DNA of 64,000 nucleotides from Isoetes taiwanensis (lineage: Eukaryota; Streptophyta; Lycopodiopsida; Isoetales; Isoetaceae). Made by a program: the position numbers and the translations under genes. The notes under the pieces were generated by a model that searched no databases, was not told where the DNA came from, and saw only the letters and a program-made list of their open reading frames with translations. Positions 46,206 through 59,626 of the stretch are shown piece by piece (position 1 is the stretch's first letter; each line of letters starts with the position of its first letter). The stretch lies in contig JAJEKV010000024.1 in NCBI GenBank assembly GCA_021234155.1, positions 11,320,913-11,384,912 on the forward strand, written 5' to 3'.

Positions 46206-49200
46206 GAACCTCAATAACTGCAGAACCTCTCGAAAAGTAGCTCCATTGTAAGCTAATGCTTAAAAAACCTTATCCCTCACATACTGCACTGCATGTAATT
46301 GATTGGTGTCTAGAGATGGATGGGCTGAGGATAGAAGTGCTGTCGGCTAAAATATCAAGACTAGCAAGGATTTTCAAAAGCTGCTGATTTTTCTTAATGC
46401 TAATTATGCCATGTCCCCTTGTCAATCAAATAACCATGCATTTTGTTGGCATACTTGAACCAAAAAGCAAAGGCAAATTAGCACCTCTCATAAATGCAAC
46501 ATTTGCACACTAAACAGGAAAAAAATTGCCATTCCAACAATCTACTTTGGCTCAACCACTTTGCTCAAGGATATGTCCAATGCCGTACTAATACGGCTCT
46601 AAAACTGAAAGGGCGTTATATATGAATGCCCCTCTTTAAGATTTAACATAGGCGATCCAAAAATAAGCTCGTTAAATAGCAAATGATGCCATCTCTCCAA
46701 ATGATGTCGTCCTATTCCCTTGCTGAGTTGATTTAACAATGAAAAACATTTTACTTCATGATCTGATAATGGTTCAATTCAAGATTGCATTGTCCGCAGC
46801 ATAAAAAGGAAAGGTATTAGCAGGACGCAAGAAAGCATTTAGTCCAACAGATTATTACATCGATCATATTTGATAATGATTTTTCCACACATGAGGTAGA
46901 CCCCAGGGGAAGAATAATGGCAGCTTAGGGCAGCTTAGGTTCTAAGCAAAAGCACGAAACAGGAACAATGGCGCTCTTTGAAGGCTGGCAACTAGAAACA
47001 CCAGTGCAACTGGAACTTTATAAATGACAAAAGTCGAACCGAAGCTTCGTGAATCAGAAGCTTCTTATAACTAAACCATACCTTCAGCTCCAACGAATGG
47101 TGCAAGTCAGATTGGCGACCGCCATAGCCAGTGCCGCGATAGCCATAGCCAGCCTTGCGAGAAAAGCTATGGCGATGCCCGAATGTGGTGTTGGCGAACT
47201 TGGCTTGCTTGCAGAGGAAGAAACTCGAAGACGCTGTCGTCGGTTGCTTGCAAAGAAAGTAATTTCGCCTCGATTGCGAAAGAACCCGCTGAACGGCGAG
47301 GAGACAACGGTGAAGAACGGACGGTCCAGACAGGGCTTCCCTTAAGGGCAAATTAGAAGTGAGTAAGTTTCATACACTTGGCGAATTTCACAATATAGAA
47401 GTTAGCTAAGGTAGCGAATATTTTGTTTTATAGAAGTTAAGGCATAGTACTCATGGCGAATATTTACAAAAAATCTCTTGAGATTTATCAGTCATAAACC
47501 TTTACAAATGTTGTAAGCAAAAATGTTTTCTGAAGGCCACCTCCTCTATTTTATGTTCTGTTGTCCACCAACTTGAATGTTTTTCCATTTAAGAAGTTTA
47601 ACAATGCTAATTCATATCAACCTTATTCATGGTCATACTACATTTATAAATAGCATTTATATAGCAAATTACAACCCTATCTCTCCATACTTGTACTTGT
47701 ATTTATGTTGCTTAATCTCACAAGTTGGATGCTTCTAGGTGTTGTTGCCAATGATACATGTCTTACTTGCAACAGATTCACAACCCTAAGTGGTAAAGGA
47801 CTATAATGAGGTATACATATTGTACATTTGAACGGTTGTAGTAGATAATATGCATGCACTTGACTATAGGATATATCTACATCAAATAAAAACCATGCAT
47901 TATTTAACTGAGTAGAGAAAAGCACACCTATTTTCCACTAGAGGACAATGTGCTTCTCATTATTGCCCTTTATTTTGATGATATGTTTAAGTGAAGATGC
48001 CCATATTCCCATACATCGGCTGAGAAAATTGCTTGCGAGTCTGTTTAAAATGGAAGCGCCGAATTACTTTTTCTAAAGTTTTGGCAAAGGCATGATGATA
48101 TTGCGCTTTATCCAAGAAAAACGTATGTTGAAGTCCCACATGAGTCAATGAGACAGATTAAGTAGTAAAAGAGCTATGCAGGCAGTCTCCACCTGTTGAA
48201 ATATCTCCTTGATGGATTTATCAAAATGTCAGGTTTATGGCCTGTCTAAAGCAACAAGATTATAAGGCCAAAAAGGTAGCGTTATAAGATCAACTTGAGC
48301 GGATATATGCAACATTAATGCATTGCACTATCCGGAGAATGCGGATCGGCATTTTGAAATATGTGGCATGCCCAAATCATATCTGTTGAGGATGTGTGCA
48401 CCTCTATCATCCAATATTTATCGACACAACAACGATCCTTCTTTGGTTCATCTCATTACCTGTTGGAGATTTCAATGCACATATAGTATCTTGGCCATGT
48501 AAAAAGCCTCTATGGTTGAATGAAGAGGAAGCTTGGCACATACCGCAATTTTGGGAGCAACATACCGCAACTATCTTGTGAACAATCTTCTCCGTGTACT
48601 ACCATAACCACATTTACTTAAGCACCTTCTTGCTATATGTAGTTGCTTTTAGTTGCTAGTCTTGAATGGATACAATAGATACTCAGGACACGAATACTCC
48701 ATTAATGTGACAGTGCAAGGATCTGATTATCTCATTATTCGCGTTTATCCGAATCCGAGCATTTGCCCTAAAACATTAGCAAGGAAGGTAGGAATGAGAT
48801 TTTGCATGCTCCGAGAAATCATAGAATTACAAACTCACGCATTTACTAGCGTCCCCATTGAAGTGCTTTCGGTATACAACTGCCACATCACAACCAAAAG
48901 GTTATTTATTATATACTTAGATTGTAAAAATGAAAGTGAAATACAAAAGCTTTACAAAAATCCCAATTTGCTTGGCTATTGTAAATCTAACATGAACTAG
49001 TTATGGTGCTCGGCGTTGCCGGGCGTAGTAACAGTTTGGAAAGTGATTGTTTTATATTAAAAGAGCTTTGGAGTATGAAATTTGCATTTGAAGATCGTTG
49101 AGCAAGAATGGAGCAAAGAATTTGCATTCTTGCCAAATATATTTCAAATACAGCAATTTGGACATTTCTATTGCAACTATTGGCGCTGTAGGGCTTAAAA

Positions 49201-49848
49201 TATTCTATGATGAGGGGTAGAGTAGCAACACATATATGGCCAACAATAGCAATCATAAGAAGTTCCGTATGTCAAAAGCGTTGGTCTAGAATGTTGTGTA
49301 CGTTTTATTCGTAGATCAAAGATCAATTTTTTCATCATTGAGTACATGCTAATGTGAATAGTAATTTGGAGCATTGAGTGGACAGTCGCATATTGTAGCA
49401 ACAACATTTTGGATGGGTAGGCCACGATAATAGAAGAGAACAATCAGCATTGGTCTTATCATATGTAGTGGCATTGTATCAAAGGATATGACATGATTAG
49501 ATCAAGAATCTCTACAACATCCTCACCGCTAGAACCGTCGAAACCAGAGTATGAGCATCGTAAGCATACAAAATATATATCCCGTTATATTGTTTTGTAG
49601 TTGTCGCTAGACTACATTTGAGTACTCGTGTCTTTAAATGTCCATGCACCAAATGATACGCTTACATTTGTTTTTAGTTTGTTGTAAAACATGTTGATGT
49701 TGAATTGCTTTTCCTAAGGAAATCTCATGCCTCGTTATTTAATAGACTTACCCTAGAAAACGTTACAGCAATTTAAAATGACAAAATTTGAATGACACAA
49801 AATTTAAGTTACTGTTGAAGCAAAATTGCAATGGGAATGTCCTACCTC
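46206..49848. other. Unassigned region
   Basis: No gene is recognised. 47090-47180 is a GCCATAGCCAG/GCTATGGC-rich low-complexity stretch. A 115-codon plus-strand frame at 48653-49000 and one at 48396-48581 show no known motif. Confidence 0.45.
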
Positions 49849-49952
49849 TGCAACTCTTTCTAATGTCTTGTTTTCATCAAATGACAACTCTTTCTAATGT
49901 CTTTTTTTCATCAAATGACAACTCTTTCTAATGTCTTTTCTTCATCAAATGA
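49849..49952 (+). repeat. Tandem repeat, three units of about 35 bp
   Basis: Three copies of CAACTCTTTCTAATGTCTT followed by a T-run and CATCAAATGA. Confidence 0.9.
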
Positions 49953-51402
49953 CAACCACTGCAATGGGTATTGCTTGCTCTCCAGTTAAGATCCTTGTTT
50001 AGAATTGTTGATTTCCTCCTATATGCTCCCAATAGAAACCTAAGCATACAAAACGACTCAGGTGCATATTTCAGGTCTTTTTATGTGTCACCATAACTAC
50101 CTTAGCAAATTTAGACGTGCGTCTAGGGTATGTGCCAGCCTCTCTAAGGTCATCAAACTTTCCAAAAGTACCAAGACCGTTAAGTCAAGAAGTCAAGACT
50201 TCGAAAATACATTTTTGGGTAATCTTCGATTCATTCACAGCACACCTTTTGACAGTTATCTACATTTGTGGTAAACCTTGCTTCATTCACAACTTGATTC
50301 TAACAGTTATTCATGTTGCATCTTCTAACATCAGTCATCCATGCTCCCCCATTTCCCTATCTGCAATTTCCATGTGCAATTCCCTTTGACAACAGTTATG
50401 CATGCTTCCCCATTTCCCCATCTGCAATTTCCATGTGCGATTCCGTATGAATCACAAAGGATCTTCTGCCAATTAACCATGTTTCTGATCTGAAATAATA
50501 GATAATAAAAATCCTAACATAGCATGTCGTAAACAACAAATAGAAAGTTAAAGCATTTGCAAGGCCTGTCATTCCCAGTGTGGCTTGTCCTAGTCGTGTA
50601 TGTTGAATGAGAAATGTCAAATTCAAATCTACACGTCTAATTGTTTCCCTACCTCCTATGCAATTCAAGAACCACAAAATGAAAATATCGTGCCTCCAAG
50701 TTCAAAAAAATGCTTCAAGAACCACAAAATGAAAATAACGTGCCTCCAAGTTCCTTCGTAATTGTTGTGCATGTGTGTACAATAAAGCCTGTGGCAGAGA
50801 AGAAAATTGTCAAGGTTAAAAACAGCATACAATGCTGACACTATCATCTCGTTTTCCTCCTGCCACTCTTCATACCCCAGCTAGAAAACTGAAAGGCTTA
50901 AAACATACAACACAAAGGTCCTTACTAACTTGCACAAAATATACAAATTGAACAATCACCTTGAAGCGTAGACAAACTAAAAAATGGTGTACCTGCAAAC
51001 TTAACTACACATTGTAGAAATCTTGAATGCCTTACATTGATGTGATTGTAGCATGCCATCATTATGACATCAAAAACTCAGTCCACTTCTTTCTGCGACA
51101 GTCCAAATCATACGATATAGGCATGCCACCATAACCGAGTTTCAAAAAATTTCATATAGTTTGAATAATCTACATTTGAAAATTGCTACTTCTTTGATGC
51201 ACATCGAAGCACATCCATGCAACAAATAGACTGCCTGCAAGGATAATAAATAGCTGTTTCATCGTGTTCTATCATCAGCATCTAATAGTCCATATATATT
51301 ATGATGTACAAACCAAATGCTATAATGGATTTTCCATTGCCGTTGCAACATCACACCAATACAAAAAAATAAATTACAAAGAGGAAATGAAGGCAAATGC
51401 AC

Positions 51403-51500
51403 CAAATGGTAGAGAAGTGATGCTTGCGTGAGTAAATTATTGGCTTCAATGTTTAATTTGGGCACAACATCTTCAACATCTTCCTTGCTGGCTGCATATC
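51403..51500 (-). CDS. Candidate internal exon, unrecognised
   Basis: 98 bp on the minus strand between TTTCTGTCAG and GTGCAT, reading YAASKEDVEDVVPKLNIEAN and on to LLYHL. The composition is protein-like, but I recognise no family. It may belong with 52170-52310. Confidence 0.3.
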
Positions 51501-52169
51501 CTGACAGAAACAAAATCTCGATTTTAATTTCATTATATGTTGTTTATGATTGCCCTAGTATTCATCCATGCAACATTGTTTAGCCTACTTAAGAAAAGAA
51601 GTAGAGGAATTGCATATTCACTGCCATGGGCATTCTCAAATCTGCAAGCAAATTAGAGAGGAGCGCATAAAGATAATGTGCTGGACTTTGTGGGCATGCA
51701 GATGAACCCTGAACTCATGCATCAGCTGCAGACTGTTCTTTACTATTAAACAAATATATAAACCTGTACAACAAAGACTCTTTTCATGCTCATCTTCAAA
51801 AATACCTGTAAGATGTTTTGCTTTGATGGTAATAAGTAATAAGGATGAAAAAATAAACAAATATATAAACCTGTACACCCAATATTCTTCTCATGCTCAC
51901 CTTAAAAAATACCTGTAAGATGTTTGCTATGATGGTAACCATTTGCCAATCATCTCGCAAGGATAAGAACCATGGGTATCTTCCTACTTGGAAATAAAAG
52001 GAACTAAAGAGCAAAATGTGAAAGAACATAGAGGGAAAAACGTATTAAGGTGCAATTGAAAAGATACAGACAATGATTCTAAATGAAACTAAAGCGTGAC
52101 ACCCTGAACTTAAGAAATACATACCTTGCCTATTGCTTGTTTAGAAGAGCGCCCATTTGGCAAACCTGC

Positions 52170-52310
52170 CTATTGAAAACTTTCACCTCGAGAATAATCT
52201 TGACAATCTATACTTTCACAATTTTCAGCAAGAGCTCTATACAATTGAGAAAATGAAAACTTCTGAAAGGTAACTCCTTGCATAATGTCATCCAAATGTA
52301 GCAGACACAC
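52170..52310 (-). CDS. Candidate exon, unrecognised
   Basis: Minus strand after TTCTTCTTGCAG, reading VCLLHLDDIMQGVTFQKFSF and continuing FSQLYRALAENCESIDC to a stop at about 52170. There is no known motif. The same strand and spacing suggest one gene with 51403-51500, but this is weak. Confidence 0.3.
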   Translation of the reverse strand: MCLLHLDDIMQGVTFQKFSFSQLYRALAENCESIDCQDYSRGESFQ

Positions 52311-54177
52311 CTGCAAGAAGAAAAAATGCAATAAGATAAACTGAGGGCTAGGCATTTACCACTTGCTAGATGCAAAGCTCATGGGATTATTGTATAACAA
52401 CACTTAATGTATAAGCAGATCTTAGAAAAACTTTGAGGTAAAGCATGGCGGACATAGCACGGGAAGGATAAACCAAAAGCTTGACCCTTGTATAGAACAA
52501 ATCTTATGGAAGAATATATCGGTTGCCAAGATGCATGAGCTCAAGAAAGCATGTCATGATACCACAAAAATAATGGTGATTTGCAATGAGTTCAAAATTA
52601 AATAGGAGATTGTTGCCCTAAAGGTATGAACCAAGTCCTTGTTCCTCGACGTAAGTATTCCTAAAGCAATTCCGATTACAAATTAAACATAGGAACAGTC
52701 AAAATAAAGAATAGGCGAGTTTGCAACATACCTTTGTATGCATCCGAGCATATCAAAGCATAGCCATCCGGCTAGTTTATCCAGCCCCTCGTTTTACTTC
52801 CTTGCCGGATCACCGGATACTCCCGGGGTTTCTTTGCCTTTACGGCTTATTTGAAAGACAAGGTGTAAACTCATCCTCTCGCAGTGATGCACCCATCCGA
52901 ACAATAAGCCCTATGTTAAATCTGAAACTAAGCAAGGAAGAAATGTAGAAGATAGAGGATGGCTCTGCGGGATGTGGTCCAAGAAATCGAGGCAAGCACG
53001 GGGAGGATAATGAGAATCCCGCTCCATAGAAATGGAAACCTAAATGCTTTCATCAAAATTGCCTCACCGAAATTCCTCGACAACCCGAGACTCGTGTGAG
53101 TAAGAATCCATAAACAGATTAAATAAGCGGTAAAACCTAAAGACTGCAACACTTGTGGCCATTAAGCCTTCCAAATCCATTGCGGGCATCGCATCCTCGC
53201 TTATAAATCTACAGTGGAAACTATCCCGCATGCACATCCTTCCAACCGACGCACATCGAATGCATGCGAGAGAAAGGGGCAATGCAAAATTCTCAAGGGT
53301 CGGCCCTATTCGAATCATGAAATTTATTTTTTCCTGATTTTTAGAAATCGGAAATTTTTCCCGACTGCCAAATCCCACGAAACCATAGGATAATCACCTT
53401 ATAAAAATTCCAAAAACATTTTCATCCATGCCGGAAAATCCCAAATTAATAAAGTAGATATGCCACATTAATTCACGTTTCTCTGGATCTTTGGTCATCT
53501 TTAGTCTGCCGAGACAGATACTCAGCAAAACAAATACTGCACAAACTCAAGTCACTCATTCATTCCCAACAACATGAGGGACAACAAAATGCTCCTACTC
53601 CAACATCTCCAAACTGAAGTAAAATCTTGAAGAATCAAGATGTCACATGGTATGGTGAGACCACCATTAGAACAACTATATACAAGATCTTGGAACCAAG
53701 TTCTCATTTTGATGAGATCCGGGCTGTCTGCATAAATCGGCCGGAATCAAGAGAAACATATGGAATGAGACGGATTTGCACAAACAACTCTCCTGGAGGA
53801 TGCAGAACCTTGATCTAAGACTGCTTTTATTTTAAAACAAGGACAGAAATCTTGGGATTCAATACACAAAAACGGCCTGAAGCAGGGCTTTTGCTGCTCG
53901 AATCATAGGGTCAGGGCTGGATTCACGCCGAAGCTGGATTAAAACAGGTTTTACAGGTAGAACAGGAGTTTCGAGACACAGATCCAAGTGGAAACACAGG
54001 CGCTTTGGCTTGTATGGCGTTGAACTGGCTGCAGCCCATGGCAAGCACATTCTTTTGTCTTCTCGACCTGTTGCTCTAGGTTCCAAATGACCGAGAGTAT
54101 ATTTTGTCAGGTCATGGGCATATCCACAGTATATCCCCAAAAGCCCACCTAAACGAAGGTTCCCCCCACGGTTTCGA

Positions 54178-57100
54178 GCCGTGGACATCCAACAACACCT
54201 TATCAAAGTGCTGCAACTTTAAGTGCACCCACTACATCCTACAATCCCTCACCTTCTTTCAACATTTTGCCTTCTGTCTGCCCGGGAACAACTTCGCGTG
54301 GACTTTTTTCATCTACAAGTACACACCTCAGTGAAGAAGAGGTCACCCCTAGAGTGGAACTTTCAAGTGAGGATGAGGATCCCAACTAACAGCACAAGAC
54401 GAAGACCCCAACCAACAAAGAATAAAGATTACATGTTCTCCAAACAATCTTCCAAGAAGTTTAAGGTGGATCATACCATGCGAGCCTGCTCATCTGTGAA
54501 AAGAAAAAATCTCATGGACGAACAAAAAATGAGGAAAATACTGAAAATTAAGTGCTGCGCTTCAAATTGCTTGGGTAATTTTAACATGGCTAGACTACGT
54601 GCTATCAGAGACAACTACAGTTCTATGACTTTGGCAGCCCAAGACACCTACCTAGCCTATCGTCGTAAGACCAACCTACAAGAACAACACCTTCCCCGCA
54701 CTACATAAATGGTAAAGAGGTCTCATTAGAAATGCTTTATACTTGTACACCGCTTAGGGTGCTCAAGAATGTCAAGAATACACAAGAGAATGGATAAGAA
54801 CCCGAGACTCGATCAACATGGTATTCCAACAAAAGTTGTAACAATGTATGCCTTAGCTGCTCAGTCTTGGATGGATAGATATTTTAAGGAGACATGTGAA
54901 AAGTTGCCCAACTGTAAGGAGTATCATTTGACTGACAACATCACCAAGAAAGACATCTTTCATGAATACAAAGAGTCATGTGGTCGGGCCTCAAAGACAT
55001 TTCTTATGTGCACTTCTCGCAGACTAAAAAATGAATTTGGTCTAGTCAAAATTCCCAGGAAACATAGAATGTCCATTTGCTCCACGTGTGCAGAATTAAA
55101 GAGCCAAAAAGAAATGGCAAAGACTGAGATGGAAAGAAGTAAGTACAACTTCTTCATTCCTATTTTCATTTCCTTAAGTTCTTTTGACCTGACTCCTTTG
55201 TACAGATATTTTGCAACAGAAACTTGCTAGACACCGTGGGCAACAAGCAGCAGAGAAGGAAGCTTGCTAAGCACAGGAAGAAAGCTCTTGAACGCCCTCT
55301 GGAGTACATGTCTGTTGTTATCGATGGCATGGATCAGAAAAAGACTACTCTACCTCACTTTTTAACACTAGGTGTGTCCCATGATGGACCAGAAATGGTC
55401 CATTTGTAGTGTTCACTTTAAAATTGGTATAAAATCAAAGACACAAAATCTATTGGAACCCTTCCTAGGAGTTCATATATGGCAGTCATGCTCCACTCTA
55501 AAAATATCTAAAATTATATACACCTCCGTTCTTGTAAGTTATTCTCTAGCAAACTCAGGGGGGTCAAGTACCAAAAGGTTCATGTTTAAAAAAAGTCAAA
55601 CTGTCTTGACAAAAAGATTCTTTCAAATTTTTTGATTACTACGATATTTTTCTACACGAGATAGAGAAAAAGACACAAAAAACCACATGTCAATCCAAAG
55701 TTTGTGAAGAAAGATAGGGCTATTCAAACATGACAGGGTCAAAACTGTTTTCTATCTCCTCAGAACCATTTATGGTTCCCAGAAGGCAGTTGTAGTTTAA
55801 ATACAAGAACTTTTACAAGAAAATGTATTTTGAGCTAATATTTGACATATAAGCAAATGACAAGTTCCTCCATCCCATAAAAAATGTTGGTCGCTTTTGA
55901 ATTTGATATTATAGCTTTTACTTTTGATTTTAATTTTAGGGAACTTGTAATAAGGATTAATATTTTCCCATACAAAGCAAAAATTACTCTATGATGTCCT
56001 CCAAAAAATCATAATGTGAAAGCTCAAAATGATATGAAACCAATGCAAAAACAAGCTCATAAAAAATGCAAAAGAAATAGTCGCAAGAAATCAAGAAAGG
56101 TTTCTGTACCTGAGACCATTACTGGTTCATAGATCCTTTCAAAATAAAAAACTTCCTTATGTTAATCGATTTCAAGTTGAATTTTGAGATACGAATAGCT
56201 TTTGATCTACTTGAGTAATTGAATATGTTTGTTGATCATAATCTTGAGATTTGGATTAATCTTTATAGCATCAACTTCAAATATATCTTCTACGTTTGTT
56301 CTAGATTTATGCGTCAAGATGTGACTTTAAAAACCACATTCTTACAATATTCCATGCCAAGAAATCAATGCAAAAAAAATTCAAAGAAAAATATGGAAGT
56401 TTGTGACCATAAAAAGTCAAGTTAGAATGCTATGTGCAGTTCCACTTGCAGACCATTATTGGTCCACAGGACTGAAAGTTTAAAAATTAATAGAGGCAAC
56501 ATCTTAATCAATTTTGATCTCAACTTTTGGAATATATTTTATTTGTACAGTTCTTTATAGAATAAAATTGGTTGATTGGACGAGCTTGCATAATTTGAGG
56601 GCAATGTTTAAGCACAAACAGCTGTGAATATATGCGGTACTTATTTACCAATTGAATCTACAATGACTTCCACTCACACCTTTCAAGAATTATGTTATTA
56701 AAGGTAAGAAGCCATGGTATTATTATAGGGACAAAATGGATAGGGCTAGAGAGAGATATATGCTTTATACAATTGGTCTAGCTGTGGACCATAAATGGTC
56801 CATGCCGAATTATATTCGTAGCTTCCAAATAATATGTTATTTCACTATGAAATTAAAGAGTTATATTGTAAAGGAAGGCCCTCATTCATGAAAAATATAA
56901 TGTACATGAAAGATGACCTATATGTAACGTTATCCTATAAAAACTCCAATGCTTTGTAGCAGCAATGGATATACTAGTTTTATACTAGTAAGAAATAACT
57001 ATGTTTCTCCGTATTTTTTTGCAAGAAGGCTACACAACCTACATAGTAGACCTATATATATGTCCCTTGTCATATTTTGAACCATTTGGAAGGCATATTT

Positions 57101-59444
57101 GGAGGAATGTAGCATATTCTGTACAAAGCTGAGAAGAACACATCAAAGGTCATATGGTCTTATTGTTGATTCTCATAGTTGAACTTCAAGATCTTCACTT
57201 CAATCATCAACAAACATCACTAGCTATGTAAATGCTCAGTCTTTAGCCTATAATTTTAGAATTCACTCACATATTTAACCTCTAATGTGTTAATCCTGTT
57301 TGCTGAACATAATCTTTAAATCTTGTTAACTGCACAATTAAACACTAACTACACTATTTGCAAGTTGATAAAGTAATCTTCTATATAGATATAAGTAGAA
57401 TGCATCATTCATTGCCCTCGTGATACTTAAAGATTGTGATTTTGGAGCATTTTAACATATAATTTTGTCCAAAATTCTGTATACAAAATTCTTTATAAAA
57501 TTTGAAAGTTGATATAACTTATGAACACTCCAAAAAAACATGAAATTGTACTTCATATAGTTAACAACTCATGGCCACAAGAATTAAGTTAAAACTTGTA
57601 ATAATAAGAGAGAAATAATTCCGAAACCGCAAGCAGCAGTTTTTAACAAAATGGGGTTTATTGGCTTCCACAGATGTTAGATGATAGCAACCAAAGCTGA
57701 AAATATACAAATCAAAGTGTTCTATCATAAATAGGCATTTACTTCCAATTTGAACAATGTTTAGGTCATCTTATGCTAGGAAAACCCAAGAATGCAGTTC
57801 TGGACTGTTGCAGAAACTGCCAAATTCTCTAACATTTGGACAATCACCACAATGTATAGGTGAGTTCATTGGTCTTGAGATTCTTCAAGGTCATTAAGAA
57901 TCAAGTAAAGATTAATATGGCAATGATATATTATAAAATTCTAAGTTCTATTCTCAGATATAATGGTTTAAGTGGCAGTGGGTCAACTAGATCAATTCTG
58001 GTCCATGGATCAGGAATGGTCCCCGAGACACACCTAGTGTTAAACATTCCTAAAGATGTGCCAGAGGAATGCTTTATCAAGGTCCACCTTGTTGGTGCTA
58101 TGGTCTTTAAGGGAAGTTTGAAGACCAAAGTCTTCTTGACCTATCCTAACTTGCATGGTGACCCAAACCTCACTATTTCAGTTCTTAACAAGGTACTGTG
58201 TGAGCAAGAGCATCTACCTCCAGTTCTCTACTTGCAACTTGATAACACTACAAGGGAGAACAAGAACCAAACACTTTTTGCCTACTGTGCTATGCTAGTG
58301 GAGCTAGGGATCTTCAAAAAGGTAAAGCTGGGATTCCTACTTGTAGGGCACACTCATGATCAAATAGACCAAATGTTCAGCAGATTTTCTGTGAGTCTAA
58401 GGAGGAAGAAGGCTTTTTGTCTTCCTAAACTAGTTCGAATCCTCGAGAAATCTACAGCCCCACACCAACAGTTGAGCTCCTCAAAGAGACTGCAGACTTT
58501 AGAGAATTTGTTTTCTCTCTACAATCCAACAGAGAGCAAGCTGTGAACAAGTTAAATGATCTTACTTTTCAACATCATATCAAGTTTTCATTGAAGAATG
58601 GAGAGAGCCTTTTACAAGGAAAAAAATACACCACAACTACGGACTGGAGTCCAACTGAGGGGTTGCGCTTCCTCAAATATGTTCCAGATATTTCTCTGAT
58701 TGAACGTGCTGAGCAACTACCTCTGAAAAATCCAAAAGAGATCAAACGAAAGAAAAGTACCCCAACTTCATCCTTGGATGCTATTCAAGATGGTATTTCT
58801 CTGGGCTTCAAGTACTTCACAGAAGAAGATCAGACTTGGTGGAGGGTGGAGAGAATTCTTTCTTGGACAGAGAACTGTTCTTGAAAACCTAACTCAAAGA
58901 TAGTTGCAGGAACCTTTTGTGTGGCCTAAAGCCGCCTCAATCGTAAAAACCGTGCAGTCCAAGCCGGGTTTGAAGTTGTACTTCCAAAGAGCGTAAGATG
59001 AGGACCGAGTCATGTATCTTGGACCACGGCGCAAGAATGAGCCTGCTGGTAATATCACAGAGATTACCAAGGGTATGCTAATTGCTTTACCAACTGAGGA
59101 AGATGACAAAGTCGACCTTTTCGGATAGCAAAAGTAATTGATACGGTCAAAGAAGAAGGCTTAGTCACAAAACTCAAGATTCATTGGCTTCATACACGTT
59201 CAAAAAATGCCTTTGAAGGAAGATATGAGCTAGAAATGAGATCTGAAAAGAGGGGAAAGAAGTCCAGAAAGGTAGGTTGCAGGGATGAATTGAACCTAGC
59301 TGAAGTAACCATTTTGTGTTATGATTTCAAGTTAAAAACTGACAATCGTCTACGTCAGAAGACGATCAACTTACTCAAAAAGGCTTGTAATTATGAGGAA
59401 GAAAATGATGAGGCTCAAGAGGTTGATAGTGACGATTTAAGATA
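54178..59444 (+). pseudogene. DUF7869-type gene, copy B, split by a transposon
   Basis: Matches copy A from CCGTGGACATCCA (54178) on; the NKLPP repeats are missing, so it is 5'-truncated. The second exon region is more open than in A: VKRKNLMDEQKMRKI, KCCASNCLGNFNMARLRAIR, then WMDRYFKETCEKLPNCKEYH and ICSTCAELKSQKEMAK, a cysteine-containing N-terminal half (54220-55138). An intron at 55139-55205 equals that of copy A. The core is interrupted after LPHF by a 2674-bp transposon (55366-58039) and resumes with NIPKDVPEECF, LQLDNTTRENKNQ and VGHTHDQIDQMFSRFS. One base is missing at about 58452. Beyond the end of copy A it adds about 190 residues, with MLIALPTEEDDKVDLFG, KLKIHWLHTRS and NLAEVTILCYDFKL, resembling a small chromatin-reader-like (BAH or Tudor) fold in spacing only. 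It ends with an acidic tail at 59444. Confidence 0.8.
55366..58039. mobile_element. 2674-bp terminal-inverted-repeat transposon, CACTA-like ends, TTAA duplication
   Basis: Ends are CACTAGGTGTGTC and its exact complement GACACACCTAGTG. Flanks duplicate TTAA (55362-55365 and 58040-58043). Comparison with the empty site in copy A (CTTTTTAAACATTCC) shows precise insertion. Because TTAA is palindromic, a TA duplication with slightly longer ends is equally possible; a 3-bp duplication as in plant CACTA elements does not fit. Inside, GGACCA-(5-6 nt)-TGGTCC palindromes recur near both ends and at intervals (about 55384, 56451, 56772, 57993, with GAACCA variants), like subterminal transposase sites. 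There is no transposase: open frames are short and AT-rich, so it is non-autonomous. Confidence 0.9.
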
Positions 59445-59626
59445 ACTCGAAAGTACTTCCACAAGTGACAAAGGAGAGAAGTGAAGGAGATGAAGAAGGC
59501 ATTAATGAAGAAGATGATATACCAGATCCTTCCTTCATTACTCCTTGCACTTTGTTGCCATGATAGATCAGTCCTTCAATACACCTCATGTAACTGTGAT
59601 GTTTGCACTTTGCCTTTCGTGTGCAA

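Larger units (their letters stand above)
49953..53060. other. Unassigned region with a few exon-like segments
   Basis: Mostly AT-rich. A 50-bp tandem duplication (CAAGAACCACAAAATGAAAA and flanks) lies at 50668-50750. Candidate minus-strand exons are listed separately. 52700-53350 shows the CG-rich changes typical of the poorly corrected parts. Confidence 0.4.

Noticed and set aside
47049-47345. 98-codon plus-strand gene
   Set aside because: Ala/Ile-rich translation comes from a GCCATAGCC low-complexity tract; no homologue recognised.
55366-58039. Standard plant CACTA transposon
   Set aside because: Ends begin CACTA, but the flanks show TTAA or TA rather than a 3-bp duplication; kept as CACTA-like only.
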